From Chryseomicrobium sp. FSL W7-1435 (lineage in GTDB: Bacteria; Bacillota; Bacilli; Bacillales_A; Planococcaceae): 64,000 bases of DNA. Positions within the stretch are counted from its first letter, which is position 1; each line of letters starts with the position of its first letter. Below the pieces are notes generated by a model. It saw only the letters and a list, made by a program, of their open reading frames with translations. It did no database searches and was not told where the DNA came from. Made by a program: the position numbers and the translations under genes. The stretch lies in contig NZ_CP151997.1 of assembly GCF_038595005.1 (NCBI RefSeq), positions 620,001-684,000 of the forward strand, given 5' to 3'. Below are positions 16,323 through 24,802 of the stretch, in pieces.

Positions 16323-17034
16323 TATTCAATCTGTTTCGAAAAAATTCGGATCAAACCAAGTATTGACCAACATCTCGACGACGGTTCAACCCGGTGAAGT
16401 TGTAGCCGTTATTGGTCCATCCGGCTCTGGAAAGTCAACACTTCTTCGTTGCATCAATTTACTTGAGAAGCCTTCTGAAGGAGACATCACCTATATGGGT
16501 GAGTCACTTGCAGAGACCAAGAACCTTTCCGCTGTGCGCGCGAAAATTGGAATGGTGTTTCAGCACTTTCACTTGTTCCCACATATGACAGTCCTTGAGA
16601 ATCTGACGTATGCACCGATGCAGGTGAAGAAGCTTTCGAAAGCAGCAGCAGAAGAAAAAGGACGCGCTCTTTTGAAGCAAGTTGGCCTCAGTGAAAAAGA
16701 AAAAGCCTATCCTTCTCAATTGTCAGGTGGACAAAAACAACGTGTGGCTATCGCCCGTGCGTTAGCAATGGAGCCAGAAGTAATGTTGTTTGATGAGCCG
16801 ACATCTGCCCTAGACCCAGAAATGGTCAAAGAAGTATTGATGGTAATGAAAGACTTGGCTCACACAGGAATGACGATGGTCATTGTTACACATGAGATGG
16901 GGTTTGCGCGTGAAGTGGCTGACCGTATCGTGTTTCTCGATCACGGACAACTTGTTGAAGAAGCGCCTCCTTCTGAGTTTTTCTCTGCACCGAAGTCAGC
17001 TCGAGCGCGTGATTTTTTAGAAAAAGTACTCTAA
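16315..17034 (+). CDS. polar amino acid ABC transporter ATPase
   Basis: A 239-residue ABC ATPase. Walker [10 protein letters not shown] (about residue 33), signature [16 protein letters not shown] (about 135), Walker [15 protein letters not shown], and H-loop [14 protein letters not shown] are intact. It powers the importer encoded by the two upstream genes, with a GTG/ATG-type start at 16315 that overlaps the permease gene (GTG within GAGACAAGGTG). It resembles GlnQ/ArtP-type proteins. The operon ends at the long hairpin that follows. Confidence 0.92.
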   Translation: MINIQSVSKKFGSNQVLTNISTTVQPGEVVAVIGPSGSGKSTLLRCINLLEKPSEGDITYMGESLAETKNLSAVRAKIGMVFQHFHLFPHMTVLENLTYAPMQVKKLSKAAAEEKGRALLKQVGLSEKEKAYPSQLSGGQKQRVAIARALAMEPEVMLFDEPTSALDPEMVKEVLMVMKDLAHTGMTMVIVTHEMGFAREVADRIVFLDHGQLVEEAPPSEFFSAPKSARARDFLEKVL

Positions 17035-17041
17035 TAATATT

Positions 17042-17111
17042 TTGACCCCTGGGGTTATGTCAGTACTCAAGTTTACTTGATACCGGCACAACCTCAGGGG
17101 TCAATTTTTTT
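17042..17111. terminator. long bidirectional terminator
   Basis: TTGACCCCTG pairs with CAGGGGTCAA, with a second inner stem GT-CTCAAG/CTTGA-AC and a T-run after it. It separates the convergent ABC ATPase and PfkB genes. Confidence 0.85.
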
Positions 17112-18045
17112 ACAACTCTTCGACTTCTTCTAATCGAGGCATTGCGGTCAGCGCGCCTTGCTTCGTGGCACATAACGCACCAAGTTTGTTTCCGAAAGAA
17201 GCGCATTCTAATACATCGGCATGTGTCTCGGGAAAGCCTTGGTGGAAGACGTGGTATAACACCCCAGCTATGAAGGCATCACCGGCACCTGTCGTATCCA
17301 CCGGAATGACTGGTGTGACGGGAGCGTGGATTTGTTGGCCATCGACCAAACAAATCGTTCCGTTTTCACCATCTGTCAGGAATACAAGAGGGATAGAAAA
17401 ATGCTGTAACCGGGCAATTCCTTCTTCAAAATCCTCGGTCTTCATTAAAAAGTACATTTCTTCTCGGGTCATCTTCACCATATGCGAAAGATTCATAAAC
17501 TCTAAAATGGTTTCACGACAACGTGCTTCGGTTTCCCAACGAAGGGGTCGTACATTGACATCGAATGATAACAGTACTCCTTTGTCACGCGCTAATTCAA
17601 CGGCTCGGCGTGTAGTGTCAAGGGCTGTAGGATGAAACATCGTGCCTGAACAAAAGTGAAAAGTCACAGCTTGCTCAAAAGCGGCTTCCTCTAGTTGTTC
17701 GGGCTTTACTTGAATATCAGGAGTCGGATCGATGTAGTTGGCAAAAATGCGATCAGATTCTTCGGTGAGGTGGACGTAGACCGATGTTGCTCGCTTGTCT
17801 GCTGCAAATACGGCATGTTGTAAATCCACGCCTTCCTCTTGCATTTGAGCCCGGACAAAATCCGACACTTCATCATTTCCGATTATGGTAATAAAACGAG
17901 AAGGGAGTCCAAGACGGCTAGCGCCAGCTGCTACATTAACAGTGGCTCCTCCTAAATGTAAATCGAATTCTTTGTTTTCATGGCTTCTGGCGATATAGTC
18001 GACAAAGGCATCTCCGTAGCTAAGGACATAACGAGTCTGTGGCAA
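17110..18045 (-). CDS. PfkB family carbohydrate kinase (fructokinase-like)
   Basis: A 311-residue ribokinase/PfkB-family sugar kinase. The N-terminal motif FDLHLGGATVNVAAGASRLG (about residues 26-45) and the C-terminal VDTTGAGDAFIAGVLYH with catalytic Asp (about 255) are both present. It phosphorylates a sugar or nucleoside; fructose is the commonest substrate of close relatives, but this is not proven here. The start is TTG at 18045, nine bases after AAGGAG. It converges with the amino acid ABC operon. Confidence 0.85.
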   Translation of the reverse strand: MPQTRYVLSYGDAFVDYIARSHENKEFDLHLGGATVNVAAGASRLGLPSRFITIIGNDEVSDFVRAQMQEEGVDLQHAVFAADKRATSVYVHLTEESDRIFANYIDPTPDIQVKPEQLEEAAFEQAVTFHFCSGTMFHPTALDTTRRAVELARDKGVLLSFDVNVRPLRWETEARCRETILEFMNLSHMVKMTREEMYFLMKTEDFEEGIARLQHFSIPLVFLTDGENGTICLVDGQQIHAPVTPVIPVDTTGAGDAFIAGVLYHVFHQGFPETHADVLECASFGNKLGALCATKQGALTAMPRLEEVEEL

Positions 18046-18191
18046 AGCTAAACGCTCCTTGTAAAATCATTTTCCGTCTAGTATAGCAGAAAATAGTCGT
18101 TATTTAAGAGATTCCGTTTGTTCTGACAGTTCCGATAGAAAATGAGTCGATAGTAGGGAAAAATAATGTTACTTATATATAAGAAGAGATA

Positions 18192-18220
18192 TTGTTTTGA
18201 AGTTGAAATAATGATAAAAT
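18192..18220 (+). promoter_or_regulatory. putative sigma-A promoter of cstA
   Basis: TTGTTT (18192-18197), 17-bp spacer, TAAAAT (18215-18220), about 30 bp before the start codon. Confidence 0.5.
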
Positions 18221-18250
18221 TCAAATAGTTTAAAAATAGGGGGGTTCATC

Positions 18251-19714
18251 ATGATTACATTTTTCGTTTCTATTGCTTTATTGATTGTGGGGTATTTTAC
18301 ATATGGAAAGTATGTTGAAAAAGTGTTTGGAGAGAAAGAACAGCGCCCTACACCAGCTTATGTAAATGCTGATGGCGTGGATTACGTACCGATGTCCACA
18401 CCTCGAAACTCTTTGATTCAACTACTGAACATTGCAGGAGTAGGTCCTGTCTTTGGTCCGATTGCGGGTGCTCTATACGGGCCAGTAGCATTTATCTGGA
18501 TTGTCGTTGGTTGTATTTTTGCAGGAGCGGTGCATGATTACTTAACAGGTATGATCAGCATTCGAAACCGTGGCGCACATCTACCTGAGCTTGCAAGTCG
18601 TTTCTTAGGAAAACATATGCGTCATATTGTAAACGTTTTCGCACTTTTATTATTAATTCTAGTGGGTACCGTGTTTGTTACTTCACCAGCGATGCTTTTA
18701 TACAATCTTATGGATGCGCGCTTTAGTATTGTGATTATCACATTTGTAATCTTTGCGTACTACATATTAGCTACATTGTTGCCAGTGGACAAAATCATTG
18801 GTCGTTTTTATCCTTTCTTTGGTGCACTTCTTGTCATTTCAGCACTTGGCGTAGGGATTGGATTAGTAGTAACAGGAGCTCCAATTCCTGAATTAACACT
18901 TCAAAATATGCACCCTGGAAACTTACCGATCTTCCCACTGTTGTTCTTCACGATCACTTGTGGTGCACTTTCAGGTTTCCATGCGACACAATCACCAATC
19001 ATTTCTCGTACAACTCAAAATGAGACACAAGGCCGTAAAATTTTCTACGGTATGATGATTGCTGAGGGGATTATTGCTATGATTTGGGCCGCAGCAGCTA
19101 TGGCTCTGTTCAACGGCTACGGTGGCCTATCTGCAATGCTGGCAGCAGGTGGACCGGCAGCAGTAGTTAGTGAAGTTTCTCTTCTCATGATGGGAACAAT
19201 CGGAGGAACACTTGCTATTATTGGTGTTATCATCTTACCGATTACTTCTGGTGATACAGCTTTCCGTGCAGCTCGTATGATTATTGCCGACTACTTTAAA
19301 ATCGGCCAAGTACAAATTGCAAAACGATTATGGATTGCGGTTCCACTGTTTGTGATTTCATATGCTCTTACTCAAATTGATTTCAATCTATTATGGCGTT
19401 ACTTCTCTTGGGCAAACCAAGTGACAGCAGTCATTGCGTTATGGGTTGGTGCAATGTACTTGTTCTTACAATTTAAGAATCACTGGATTGCTACCGTTCC
19501 TGCCATCTTTATGACGGCCATGGTATTCGTGTACATCGTTTATGAACCAACTATGGGATTAGGTCAGTCACTGACTGTCTCTTACATTGTTGGTGCGATT
19601 GCCGCCATTCTGATTACACTTGCATTCTTCTACTTCGGAAACAAGAAACGAGGAACCGAATTTATCCTCGAAGAAGACGTATCTGGCTTTAAAGGAGCCG
19701 CTTACCAAAATTAA
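18251..19714 (+). CDS. cstA: carbon starvation protein CstA family transporter (paralogue 1)
   Basis: A 487-residue polytopic protein of the CstA family, members of which import pyruvate or peptides. N-terminal GYFTYGKYVEKVFGE and VDYVPMSTPRN, followed by VGPVFGPIAGALYGPVAFIWI, are family hallmarks; about 12-14 transmembrane helices can be drawn. The CstA domain GFHATQSPIISRT (about residue 245) is intact. It is shorter than the second copy at 57971 and the two differ considerably, so they are old paralogues. AGGGGGG precedes the ATG; a bidirectional terminator follows. Confidence 0.88.
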   Translation: MITFFVSIALLIVGYFTYGKYVEKVFGEKEQRPTPAYVNADGVDYVPMSTPRNSLIQLLNIAGVGPVFGPIAGALYGPVAFIWIVVGCIFAGAVHDYLTGMISIRNRGAHLPELASRFLGKHMRHIVNVFALLLLILVGTVFVTSPAMLLYNLMDARFSIVIITFVIFAYYILATLLPVDKIIGRFYPFFGALLVISALGVGIGLVVTGAPIPELTLQNMHPGNLPIFPLLFFTITCGALSGFHATQSPIISRTTQNETQGRKIFYGMMIAEGIIAMIWAAAAMALFNGYGGLSAMLAAGGPAAVVSEVSLLMMGTIGGTLAIIGVIILPITSGDTAFRAARMIIADYFKIGQVQIAKRLWIAVPLFVISYALTQIDFNLLWRYFSWANQVTAVIALWVGAMYLFLQFKNHWIATVPAIFMTAMVFVYIVYEPTMGLGQSLTVSYIVGAIAAILITLAFFYFGNKKRGTEFILEEDVSGFKGAAYQN

Positions 19715-19758
19715 AAAAAGTCACTCTTCTGCTTAGTCTGCAGGAGAGTGACTTTTTT
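19713..19758. terminator. bidirectional terminator cstA/NRDE
   Basis: AAAAAGTCACTCTTCTGC pairs with GCAGGAGAGTGACTTTTT around a 7-nt loop; A- and T-runs on both sides serve both convergent genes. Confidence 0.9.
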
Positions 19759-20521
19759 CTGTTAGTTGAAAATAGTGAGAAACCGAGTTGGTCAGTTGGC
19801 CTTCCGTGTACGTTCTTTCTTCAAACGTTACTTGACCTTCATGAGTGACCAAAATAACAGTTGTCGAACGAGTCCCATAGTTAGGCATCTGAATAAATAA
19901 CGGCGACAGCTTACGCTCAAGGTCAAGACCGACACCTGTATCAGGTAATTGATGGTCAGGTGCTTGCTCTGCGCGCTGCATCAACGAAAATAAGAAGTCT
20001 ATATCTACTTCGTTTGCAGTTGCAACATACTCGCTTAAAACATTACGGGCATGATCCACTTTTGGCCAGGGTGTATTCAAAAATTTATTGCTGAGGGCAT
20101 GTGTTCCTTCTTCTAGACGGTTCCCAGAAGTCGTCATATTGCTGTAGTAATGGATGTCTTGGAAGGTGCCGAGTAGCAGGTTAAATCCGTTGTAACACGT
20201 TTTTTGAGCGTCTAGTGTAGCCATAAACTCTTCTGACGACTTCTTTGAGGTCAAAAATTCTTTGACGATTTCACCACGAGAAATAAGGTCTTGCTGCACA
20301 CTCAATGGGTCACGGTAGTTGGTAAGAGCGGCCATACGACCTGATTTGGTGATGCCTAACCACGTACCGCCTGCAAGCAGATCTTTTCCAGCAAGCAGCT
20401 CATGATGTTCTTCCCAGAAGTGAGCGGGTTGCGTCGGTCGGTCATAAAATTCATCGCGATTGGCCGCCATAATGAAGGCATAGGTTGGATGTTGCTGAAG
20501 ATGAAAGGCGATCAAGCACAT
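19733..20521 (-). CDS. NRDE (TANGO2-like) family protein
   Basis: A 262-residue protein of the NRDE/TANGO2 family, recognised from MCLIAFHLQQHP and the name-giving motif AANRDEFYDRPTQPA (residues 19-33), then GGTWLGITKSGRMAALTNYRDP. TANGO2 homologues have been tied to heme or lipid handling, but the bacterial role is unsettled. Cys2 could be an N-terminal nucleophile after Met removal (inference). It diverges from the FetAB-like transporter genes. Confidence 0.82.
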   Translation of the reverse strand: MCLIAFHLQQHPTYAFIMAANRDEFYDRPTQPAHFWEEHHELLAGKDLLAGGTWLGITKSGRMAALTNYRDPLSVQQDLISRGEIVKEFLTSKKSSEEFMATLDAQKTCYNGFNLLLGTFQDIHYYSNMTTSGNRLEEGTHALSNKFLNTPWPKVDHARNVLSEYVATANEVDIDFLFSLMQRAEQAPDHQLPDTGVGLDLERKLSPLFIQMPNYGTRSTTVILVTHEGQVTFEERTYTEGQLTNSVSHYFQLTEKSHSPAD

Positions 20522-20641
20522 CCGTAGTTCCCCCTGTTCAAGATAATTTTCATTTACTATACCATGAACAGTTTCAAGAGTGGCATAAATTCGCCTGAGC
20601 CTCTAGACTTAGAGAATACGTACGAAAAGGAAGTGACAATC

Positions 20642-21367
20642 ATGAACGAACATAAGGCAATCACCTTTCAAGGTGTCACGATGAAAAGAGGCGAGCAACA
20701 AGTGCTTCGTCAAATCACAGGACATTTTCCGAAGGGCAAAATCACGACACTTGTTGGTCCTTCAGGAGCAGGAAAATCAACACTTCTCAAACTATGTAAT
20801 GGATTATTGAGCCCTGATGAAGGGGATATCATAGTGCTAGGGAAATCATTGACAGAGTGGGACCCTGTCGAACTTCGAACGCGAGCCTCTATGGCCTTGC
20901 AGAGTGCCCCCATGATTAGCGGAACAGTAGAAGAAAACCTTACCCTCCCTTATTCCTTGCAAGGAGCAGAGGTTGATGTCGATAAAATGCGCAGAGTAAT
21001 TCGAGAAGTAGGATTAGACACAGATTACCTTCAACGGGACAGCCGTGATCTATCGGGAGGTCAACGACAAAAAGTATCGATTGCTCGAACGCTGTTGATG
21101 GAACCCGATATATTGTTGTTAGATGAAATCACTTCAGCTTTAGACCGCGCTTCTCGTCAGGAAGTAGAAGAGTTAATAGCCCATATCCATAAGACATTTG
21201 GGACCACGATTATCTGGATTACGCACAACTTGGAGCAAGCAGCGCGTATTGGTCACCACACATGGGTAATGATTGACGGGGAACTGGTCGAGCAAGGAGA
21301 TAGTTCATTGCTAAACAATTCCAATAATGCAGCTGTTTCACAATTTGTCAGGGGGACCGACGAATGA
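20642..21367 (+). CDS. fetA: ABC transporter ATP-binding protein, FetA/YbbL-like
   Basis: A 241-residue ABC ATPase with Walker A GPSGAGKST, signature LSGGQRQKVSIART, Walker B ILLLDEITSALD and H-loop WITHNLEQA. It overlaps by four bases (ATGA) the gene of a UPF0014/FetB permease, the pairing known as FetAB, an exporter linked to iron and oxidative stress in E. coli. The reading frame is open to 20564, but AAGGAA before ATG 20642 and the family N-terminus favour the shorter protein. Confidence 0.82.
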   Translation: MNEHKAITFQGVTMKRGEQQVLRQITGHFPKGKITTLVGPSGAGKSTLLKLCNGLLSPDEGDIIVLGKSLTEWDPVELRTRASMALQSAPMISGTVEENLTLPYSLQGAEVDVDKMRRVIREVGLDTDYLQRDSRDLSGGQRQKVSIARTLLMEPDILLLDEITSALDRASRQEVEELIAHIHKTFGTTIIWITHNLEQAARIGHHTWVMIDGELVEQGDSSLLNNSNNAAVSQFVRGTDE

Positions 21368-22119
21368 CCTATGGTACGCTAGCACTCACGTTAATTTTTG
21401 TGCTAATTCCACTCGTTTTATCTAAAACGCTTCGTTTAGATTTAGAGAAAGACACATTAGTAGCAACGATTCGCTCCATCATTCAATTGATTGCAATCGG
21501 TTATATTTTAAAATTTGTATTTGAGTCAGATAGCTGGATTTATATTTTCCTTATGGTTGCTTTAATGATCATAGCCGCCACTTTGAATGTGCGGAAAAAA
21601 GGCAAGTCGATTCCAGGAATTACATGGAAGGTCGCAGTGACTCTTGTATTCGTAGAAGTCCTTACACAAGGGATTTTAATTGGCTTCTCGATTACGCCAC
21701 CAACTGCTCAATATGTGATTCCGATAAGCGGTATGGTTATCGGTAATTCAATGGTACTGGCCATTCTGTTTTTAAATCGCTTCACGGCAGAAATAGAGAG
21801 CCATGAAGACCAGATTGAACTGATTCTTTCATTGGGTGGAACGCCAAAACAAGCTATACATACGCGTTTAATGCAGGCCATTAAGACAAGTATGATTCCA
21901 ACAATCGAGAGTCAAAAAACGATGGGACTCGTGCAACTGCCGGGGATGATGAGTGGGCAGATCATAGCGGGAGCTGATCCAATTCAAGCGGTACAGTTTC
22001 AATTATTGATTGTCTTCTTGATTTTGACAACGGCCGCTGTGACCAGTATTGCTCTTGGATTTTTGTCTTATCCGACGTTGTTTAATCAGCGCTACCAATT
22101 AATCCAGGAGGGACGATAA
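21364..22119 (+). CDS. fetB: UPF0014/FetB-type ABC permease
   Basis: A 251-residue membrane protein with about seven helices. Family features include the C-terminal half PISGMVIGNSMVLAILFLNR, LILSLGGTPKQAI, and TIESQKTMGLVQLPGMMSGQIIAGADP, which is diagnostic for UPF0014. With the overlapping ATPase gene it would form an export ABC transporter for iron or another metal. It is followed two bases later by an rRNA methyltransferase gene, so all three are probably co-transcribed. Confidence 0.88.
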   Translation: MTYGTLALTLIFVLIPLVLSKTLRLDLEKDTLVATIRSIIQLIAIGYILKFVFESDSWIYIFLMVALMIIAATLNVRKKGKSIPGITWKVAVTLVFVEVLTQGILIGFSITPPTAQYVIPISGMVIGNSMVLAILFLNRFTAEIESHEDQIELILSLGGTPKQAIHTRLMQAIKTSMIPTIESQKTMGLVQLPGMMSGQIIAGADPIQAVQFQLLIVFLILTTAAVTSIALGFLSYPTLFNQRYQLIQEGR

Positions 22120-22121
22120 CT

Positions 22122-22985
22122 ATGAAGACCAAAAAACAAAGGGCCTTCGACCAACTGAGTGAGATTTTACATGTGCTGCGTTGTCCCATCTGCCAACTGA
22201 CATTGGAAAAAACACAAGACGGCGTGACGTGTGCCAATCACCACACAGTAGATATTGCCAAACAAGGGTACCTTCATCTCGCAGGGGCAGTGGCAAAGAG
22301 CCGTTACACAAAGGAATTATTCACAGCTCGTCAGACGTTGCTTCAAGAAACTGATTTTTTCGGACCTCTTTTAGAAGAAATCGAGAACTTGTTACGGCTA
22401 CAAATGGCAGATCCACATCCACTTATAGTAGATATGGGGTGCGGAGAAGGAACACATCTTGCAGGTATAGTGGAAAAGTTAGAGGGGAGTCGAGGACTTG
22501 GTATCGATCTTGCGAAGGAAGGTATTCAGTTGGCGACTAATCACACAGCAGACATCCTTTGGGTAGTGGCAGACCTTGCTAAATCTCCATTGATTGATGA
22601 GTCGGTAGATATTGTTTTGAATGTTTTATCTCCTGCTAACCATAGAGAGTTTAGACGTATACTTAAGGGCGATGGTCTAGTTGTTAAAGTCATTCCAAAT
22701 GCTTCCTACCTTCAAGAGTTGCGTAGCTTTTTCTACGCCGGTACGGAGAAAGAGACCTTTGAGAACGAACAAGCACAAGAACGGTTTGCATCTGAACTTG
22801 AGTGGCTTGGAAGTTCACAAAGCAAATATAAAAAATCACTTACTGAGAAGCAGTGGCGTGACCTGATTGCCATGACCCCGCTGACTTGGAATGCGCCAGC
22901 TGAGCAAGTGGAAGCATTTCTTGCGCAGGGTGTGGGGGAAGTCACAGTAGATTTGACAGTATTGATTGGGCAGTTGAAGAGCTAA
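22122..22985 (+). CDS. rlmA: RlmA-type 23S rRNA guanine-N1 methyltransferase
   Basis: A 287-residue SAM-dependent methyltransferase. The N-terminal zinc site Cys21-X2-Cys24 ... Cys37-X3-His41 and the SAM-binding motif VDMGCGEGTHLAG (about residue 105) match RlmA/TlrB enzymes, which methylate G745 or G748 in the 23S rRNA exit tunnel hairpin. Gram-positive members usually act on G748 (RlmA-II), which I cannot verify. It closes the fetAB transcription unit, and its terminator is part of the 210-bp duplicated block. Confidence 0.82.
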   Translation: MKTKKQRAFDQLSEILHVLRCPICQLTLEKTQDGVTCANHHTVDIAKQGYLHLAGAVAKSRYTKELFTARQTLLQETDFFGPLLEEIENLLRLQMADPHPLIVDMGCGEGTHLAGIVEKLEGSRGLGIDLAKEGIQLATNHTADILWVVADLAKSPLIDESVDIVLNVLSPANHREFRRILKGDGLVVKVIPNASYLQELRSFFYAGTEKETFENEQAQERFASELEWLGSSQSKYKKSLTEKQWRDLIAMTPLTWNAPAEQVEAFLAQGVGEVTVDLTVLIGQLKS

Positions 22986-22990
22986 AATGG

Positions 22991-23027
22991 GACTGGGTCC
23001 GCTCGGGGGAGCGAACCCAGTTTTTTT
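22991..23027 (+). terminator. terminator of rlmA (copy 1 of the duplicated block)
   Basis: CTGGGTCCGCTC/GAGCGAACCCAG stem with GGGG loop, then T7. An identical hairpin recurs 210 bp downstream (23201-23237). Confidence 0.92.
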
Positions 23028-23051
23028 GTATTGGGAGGCGAAGAGTGGTTA

Positions 23052-23165
23052 GTTTCCATAAAACGACTTCGTCTCATTAAAATTGGATTATGTCTAATAA
23101 AATCGGTTTTCGTCTCATGAAATTCTGACTTCGTATCATTAAATCGCTATTACGTACGATGAACA
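23052..23165. repeat. array of degenerate units phased at 19-21 bp
   Basis: Units with consensus near GTCTCATTAAA begin at 23052, 23071, 23092, 23112, 23133 and 23154. The same array recurs in the second copy from 23262. The opening TAGTTTCCATAA is shared with the 7501 array. Confidence 0.7.
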
Positions 23166-23401
23166 GCCGCTCACCCGTCAAACCAACCTTCCTATAATGG
23201 GACTGGGTCCGCTCGGGGGAGCGAACCCAGTTTTTTTGTATTGGGAGGCGAAGGGTGGTTAGTTTCCATAAAACGACTTCGTCTCATTAAAATTGGATTA
23301 TGTCTAATAAAATCGGTTTTCGTCTCATGAAATTCCGACTTCGTATCATTAAATCGCTATTACGTACGATGAACAGCCGCTCACCCGTCAAACCAACCTT
23401 C

Positions 23402-24088
23402 CTATGATTGCCACTCCGTCCGCTTCAAAATCCACGAAACTAACAAAAACACAGCGCCAACGCCAATTGATGAGGCTGGAGGGAATGGAGCTGCTGGACC
23501 AAAGTAAGGTAGGAACCAGTTCACTAAGGCGATTAGAGTCATTGCGAGACCACCGATTAGACCAGCACCGACATATTCTTTCCAACGTCCTTTAGCATTC
23601 TTCCCGTCAAAGGCCGTTTTGTTCAATTGGCGGAACAACAAACGAATTAAGAGCCAGACAATAAAAATCATAAGTGCTAGTTGGATCAAAGAAGGGATCA
23701 GATAAATTCGATTATCCGGCACTTCATCAAAATAGGCGATGGTGAAAAGGATAGCTCCACGTGCAATAAAGTAGTAAGCCAACAATTGAAACGCCATGCG
23801 TCCCCAAAACTTCACCATATCGCGTTTTTCTTCCTGTGGAATTTGCTCGATGACGTCGTCTGCGTAAGCTTTCGGATTTTCACCGAAGACGTCTTTTGCA
23901 GACTTCCCGTCTTCTTGAGCTTCTAACAAATGATCTAGCATATCCATCAAGATTTCTTCCGTTTTTTGCTCGGATAACAGAAGTTTCGTTCGGATGTAAA
24001 CCATGAGCTGTTCATAGTACACTTTATTTGGCACGTGCAATAGTTCACGCTTCTCATTATTTTGCTTGATGAGTTCTTGTGCAGTCAT
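23402..24088 (-). CDS. DUF1129-like membrane protein paired with PadR
   Basis: A 228-residue protein: a soluble N-terminal helical domain (about 1-85) with the LDHLLEAQEDGKSAKDVFGENPKAYADDVI segment resembling DUF1129/HAAS-type domains, followed by four hydrophobic helices (about 95-115, 130-152, 175-192, 203-222). Its start overlaps the stop of the PadR gene (ATGA), a common coupling in which the small regulator and its membrane partner are co-expressed. Its function is unknown; envelope stress sensing is a guess. The stop codon lies in the tandem duplication. Confidence 0.7.
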   Translation of the reverse strand: MTAQELIKQNNEKRELLHVPNKVYYEQLMVYIRTKLLLSEQKTEEILMDMLDHLLEAQEDGKSAKDVFGENPKAYADDVIEQIPQEEKRDMVKFWGRMAFQLLAYYFIARGAILFTIAYFDEVPDNRIYLIPSLIQLALMIFIVWLLIRLLFRQLNKTAFDGKNAKGRWKEYVGAGLIGGLAMTLIALVNWFLPYFGPAAPFPPASSIGVGAVFLLVSWILKRTEWQS

Positions 24089-24414
24089 TCAGACTCCTCC
24101 TTTAATAAAACATCCAATGGGACAGAGAGCAGTTGCCATTCTCTTCGAATGACCGCAAGTGTCTCTTGACCACTTGGTGTGATCGAATAGTATTTTCGGT
24201 TTGGACCAGATTCGGATGGGCGCATTTCACTTACGACTAAGCCCTGTTTTTGAAGACGCAATAGGACGGGATAGATGGTTCCTTCCGGGACATCGGGAAG
24301 GCCGGCTTGTTGCAACTTTCGGGATAATTCGTATCCATACACCGTCTGCTTTTCAATGACGGAGAGAACACATCCATCTAGAAAGCCCTTTAGCAATTGA
24401 CTTCGAACGGTCAT
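24085..24414 (-). CDS. PadR family transcriptional regulator
   Basis: A 109-residue winged-helix regulator. The PadR motif LLKGFLDGCVLSVIEKQTVYGYELSRKL, then VPEGTIYPVLLRLQKQGLV and GPNRKYYSIT, spans almost the whole protein. ATG 24414 follows AAGGAGG with good spacing; a longer frame to 24444 lacks this support. It probably represses its own operon through the palindrome downstream of the -10 box (24466-24486). Confidence 0.88.
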   Translation of the reverse strand: MTVRSQLLKGFLDGCVLSVIEKQTVYGYELSRKLQQAGLPDVPEGTIYPVLLRLQKQGLVVSEMRPSESGPNRKYYSITPSGQETLAVIRREWQLLSVPLDVLLKEESE

Positions 24415-24465
24415 AGCGTGCCTCCTTACTAGTTTGCAATGCAAGATAGTGGATTGAAAAAATAG

Positions 24466-24486
24466 CTACTTGGTAATGCAAAGTAG
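24466..24486. promoter_or_regulatory. putative PadR operator
   Basis: CTACTT-N9-AAGTAG palindrome located in the first transcribed bases of the padR operon; ACTAGT palindromes flank it at 24428-24433 and 24489-24494, and TAATGCAA/CAATGCAA is repeated nearby. Confidence 0.55.
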
Positions 24487-24494
24487 TTACTAGT

Positions 24495-24523
24495 AGTGTA
24501 TGTTTTTTAAAAAAGATTGTCAA
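24495..24523 (-). promoter_or_regulatory. sigma-A promoter of padR operon
   Basis: Minus-strand consensus TTGACA (24523-24518), 17-bp spacer, TACACT (24500-24495). Confidence 0.7.
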
Positions 24524-24543
24524 CAGTTCTCTCGAGAATTATA

Positions 24544-24573
24544 TTGACAGAGTTTCCTTCAGTGCGTTAAAGT
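24544..24573 (+). promoter_or_regulatory. promoter of the met operon
   Basis: TTGACA (24544-24549), 18-bp spacer, TAAAGT (24568-24573), about 35 bp ahead of the SAM riboswitch. Confidence 0.65.
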
Positions 24574-24613
24574 GGTAAAAAGCTTTGATGAACGAATCAA
24601 TTTCATACGCAAC

Positions 24614-24772
24614 ATCTTATCGCGAGAGGTAGAGGGACTGGCCCGTCGACACCTCAGCAACCAGCTGCATGACAGTATGGTGCTAATTCCAGCAGAGCTT
24701 GAGCTCTGACAGATAAGAGGGATAGAATCGACTAGACGCCTTCTTATTACTTTAATAAGAGGGCGTTTTTCT
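24614..24772 (+). promoter_or_regulatory. SAM-I (S-box) riboswitch with terminator
   Basis: The aptamer (24614-24718) shows all S-box landmarks: CTTATC opening P1, GAGAGGTAGAGGGACTGGCC, CAGCAACC, GGTGCTAATTCC, and the closing GATAAGAG. It is followed by a long terminator stem (24736-24766) and U-run. High SAM should promote termination before metI. It controls the metI-yitJ-metH operon. Confidence 0.97.
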
Positions 24773-24802
24773 ATACCCTCCACCCACCAAGGAGGAAGTT
24801 AT

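Larger units (their letters stand above)
22986..23405. repeat. 210-bp tandem duplication
   Basis: Copy 1 (22986-23195) and copy 2 (23196-23405) differ at only about two positions (A/G in the segment AAGAGTGG, T/C in AAATTCTGAC). Each copy contains the rlmA terminator and a phased repeat array. Copy 2 ends inside the stop codon region of the minus-strand DUF1129 gene (stop at 23402-23404). No gene is present in the block. Confidence 0.95.
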
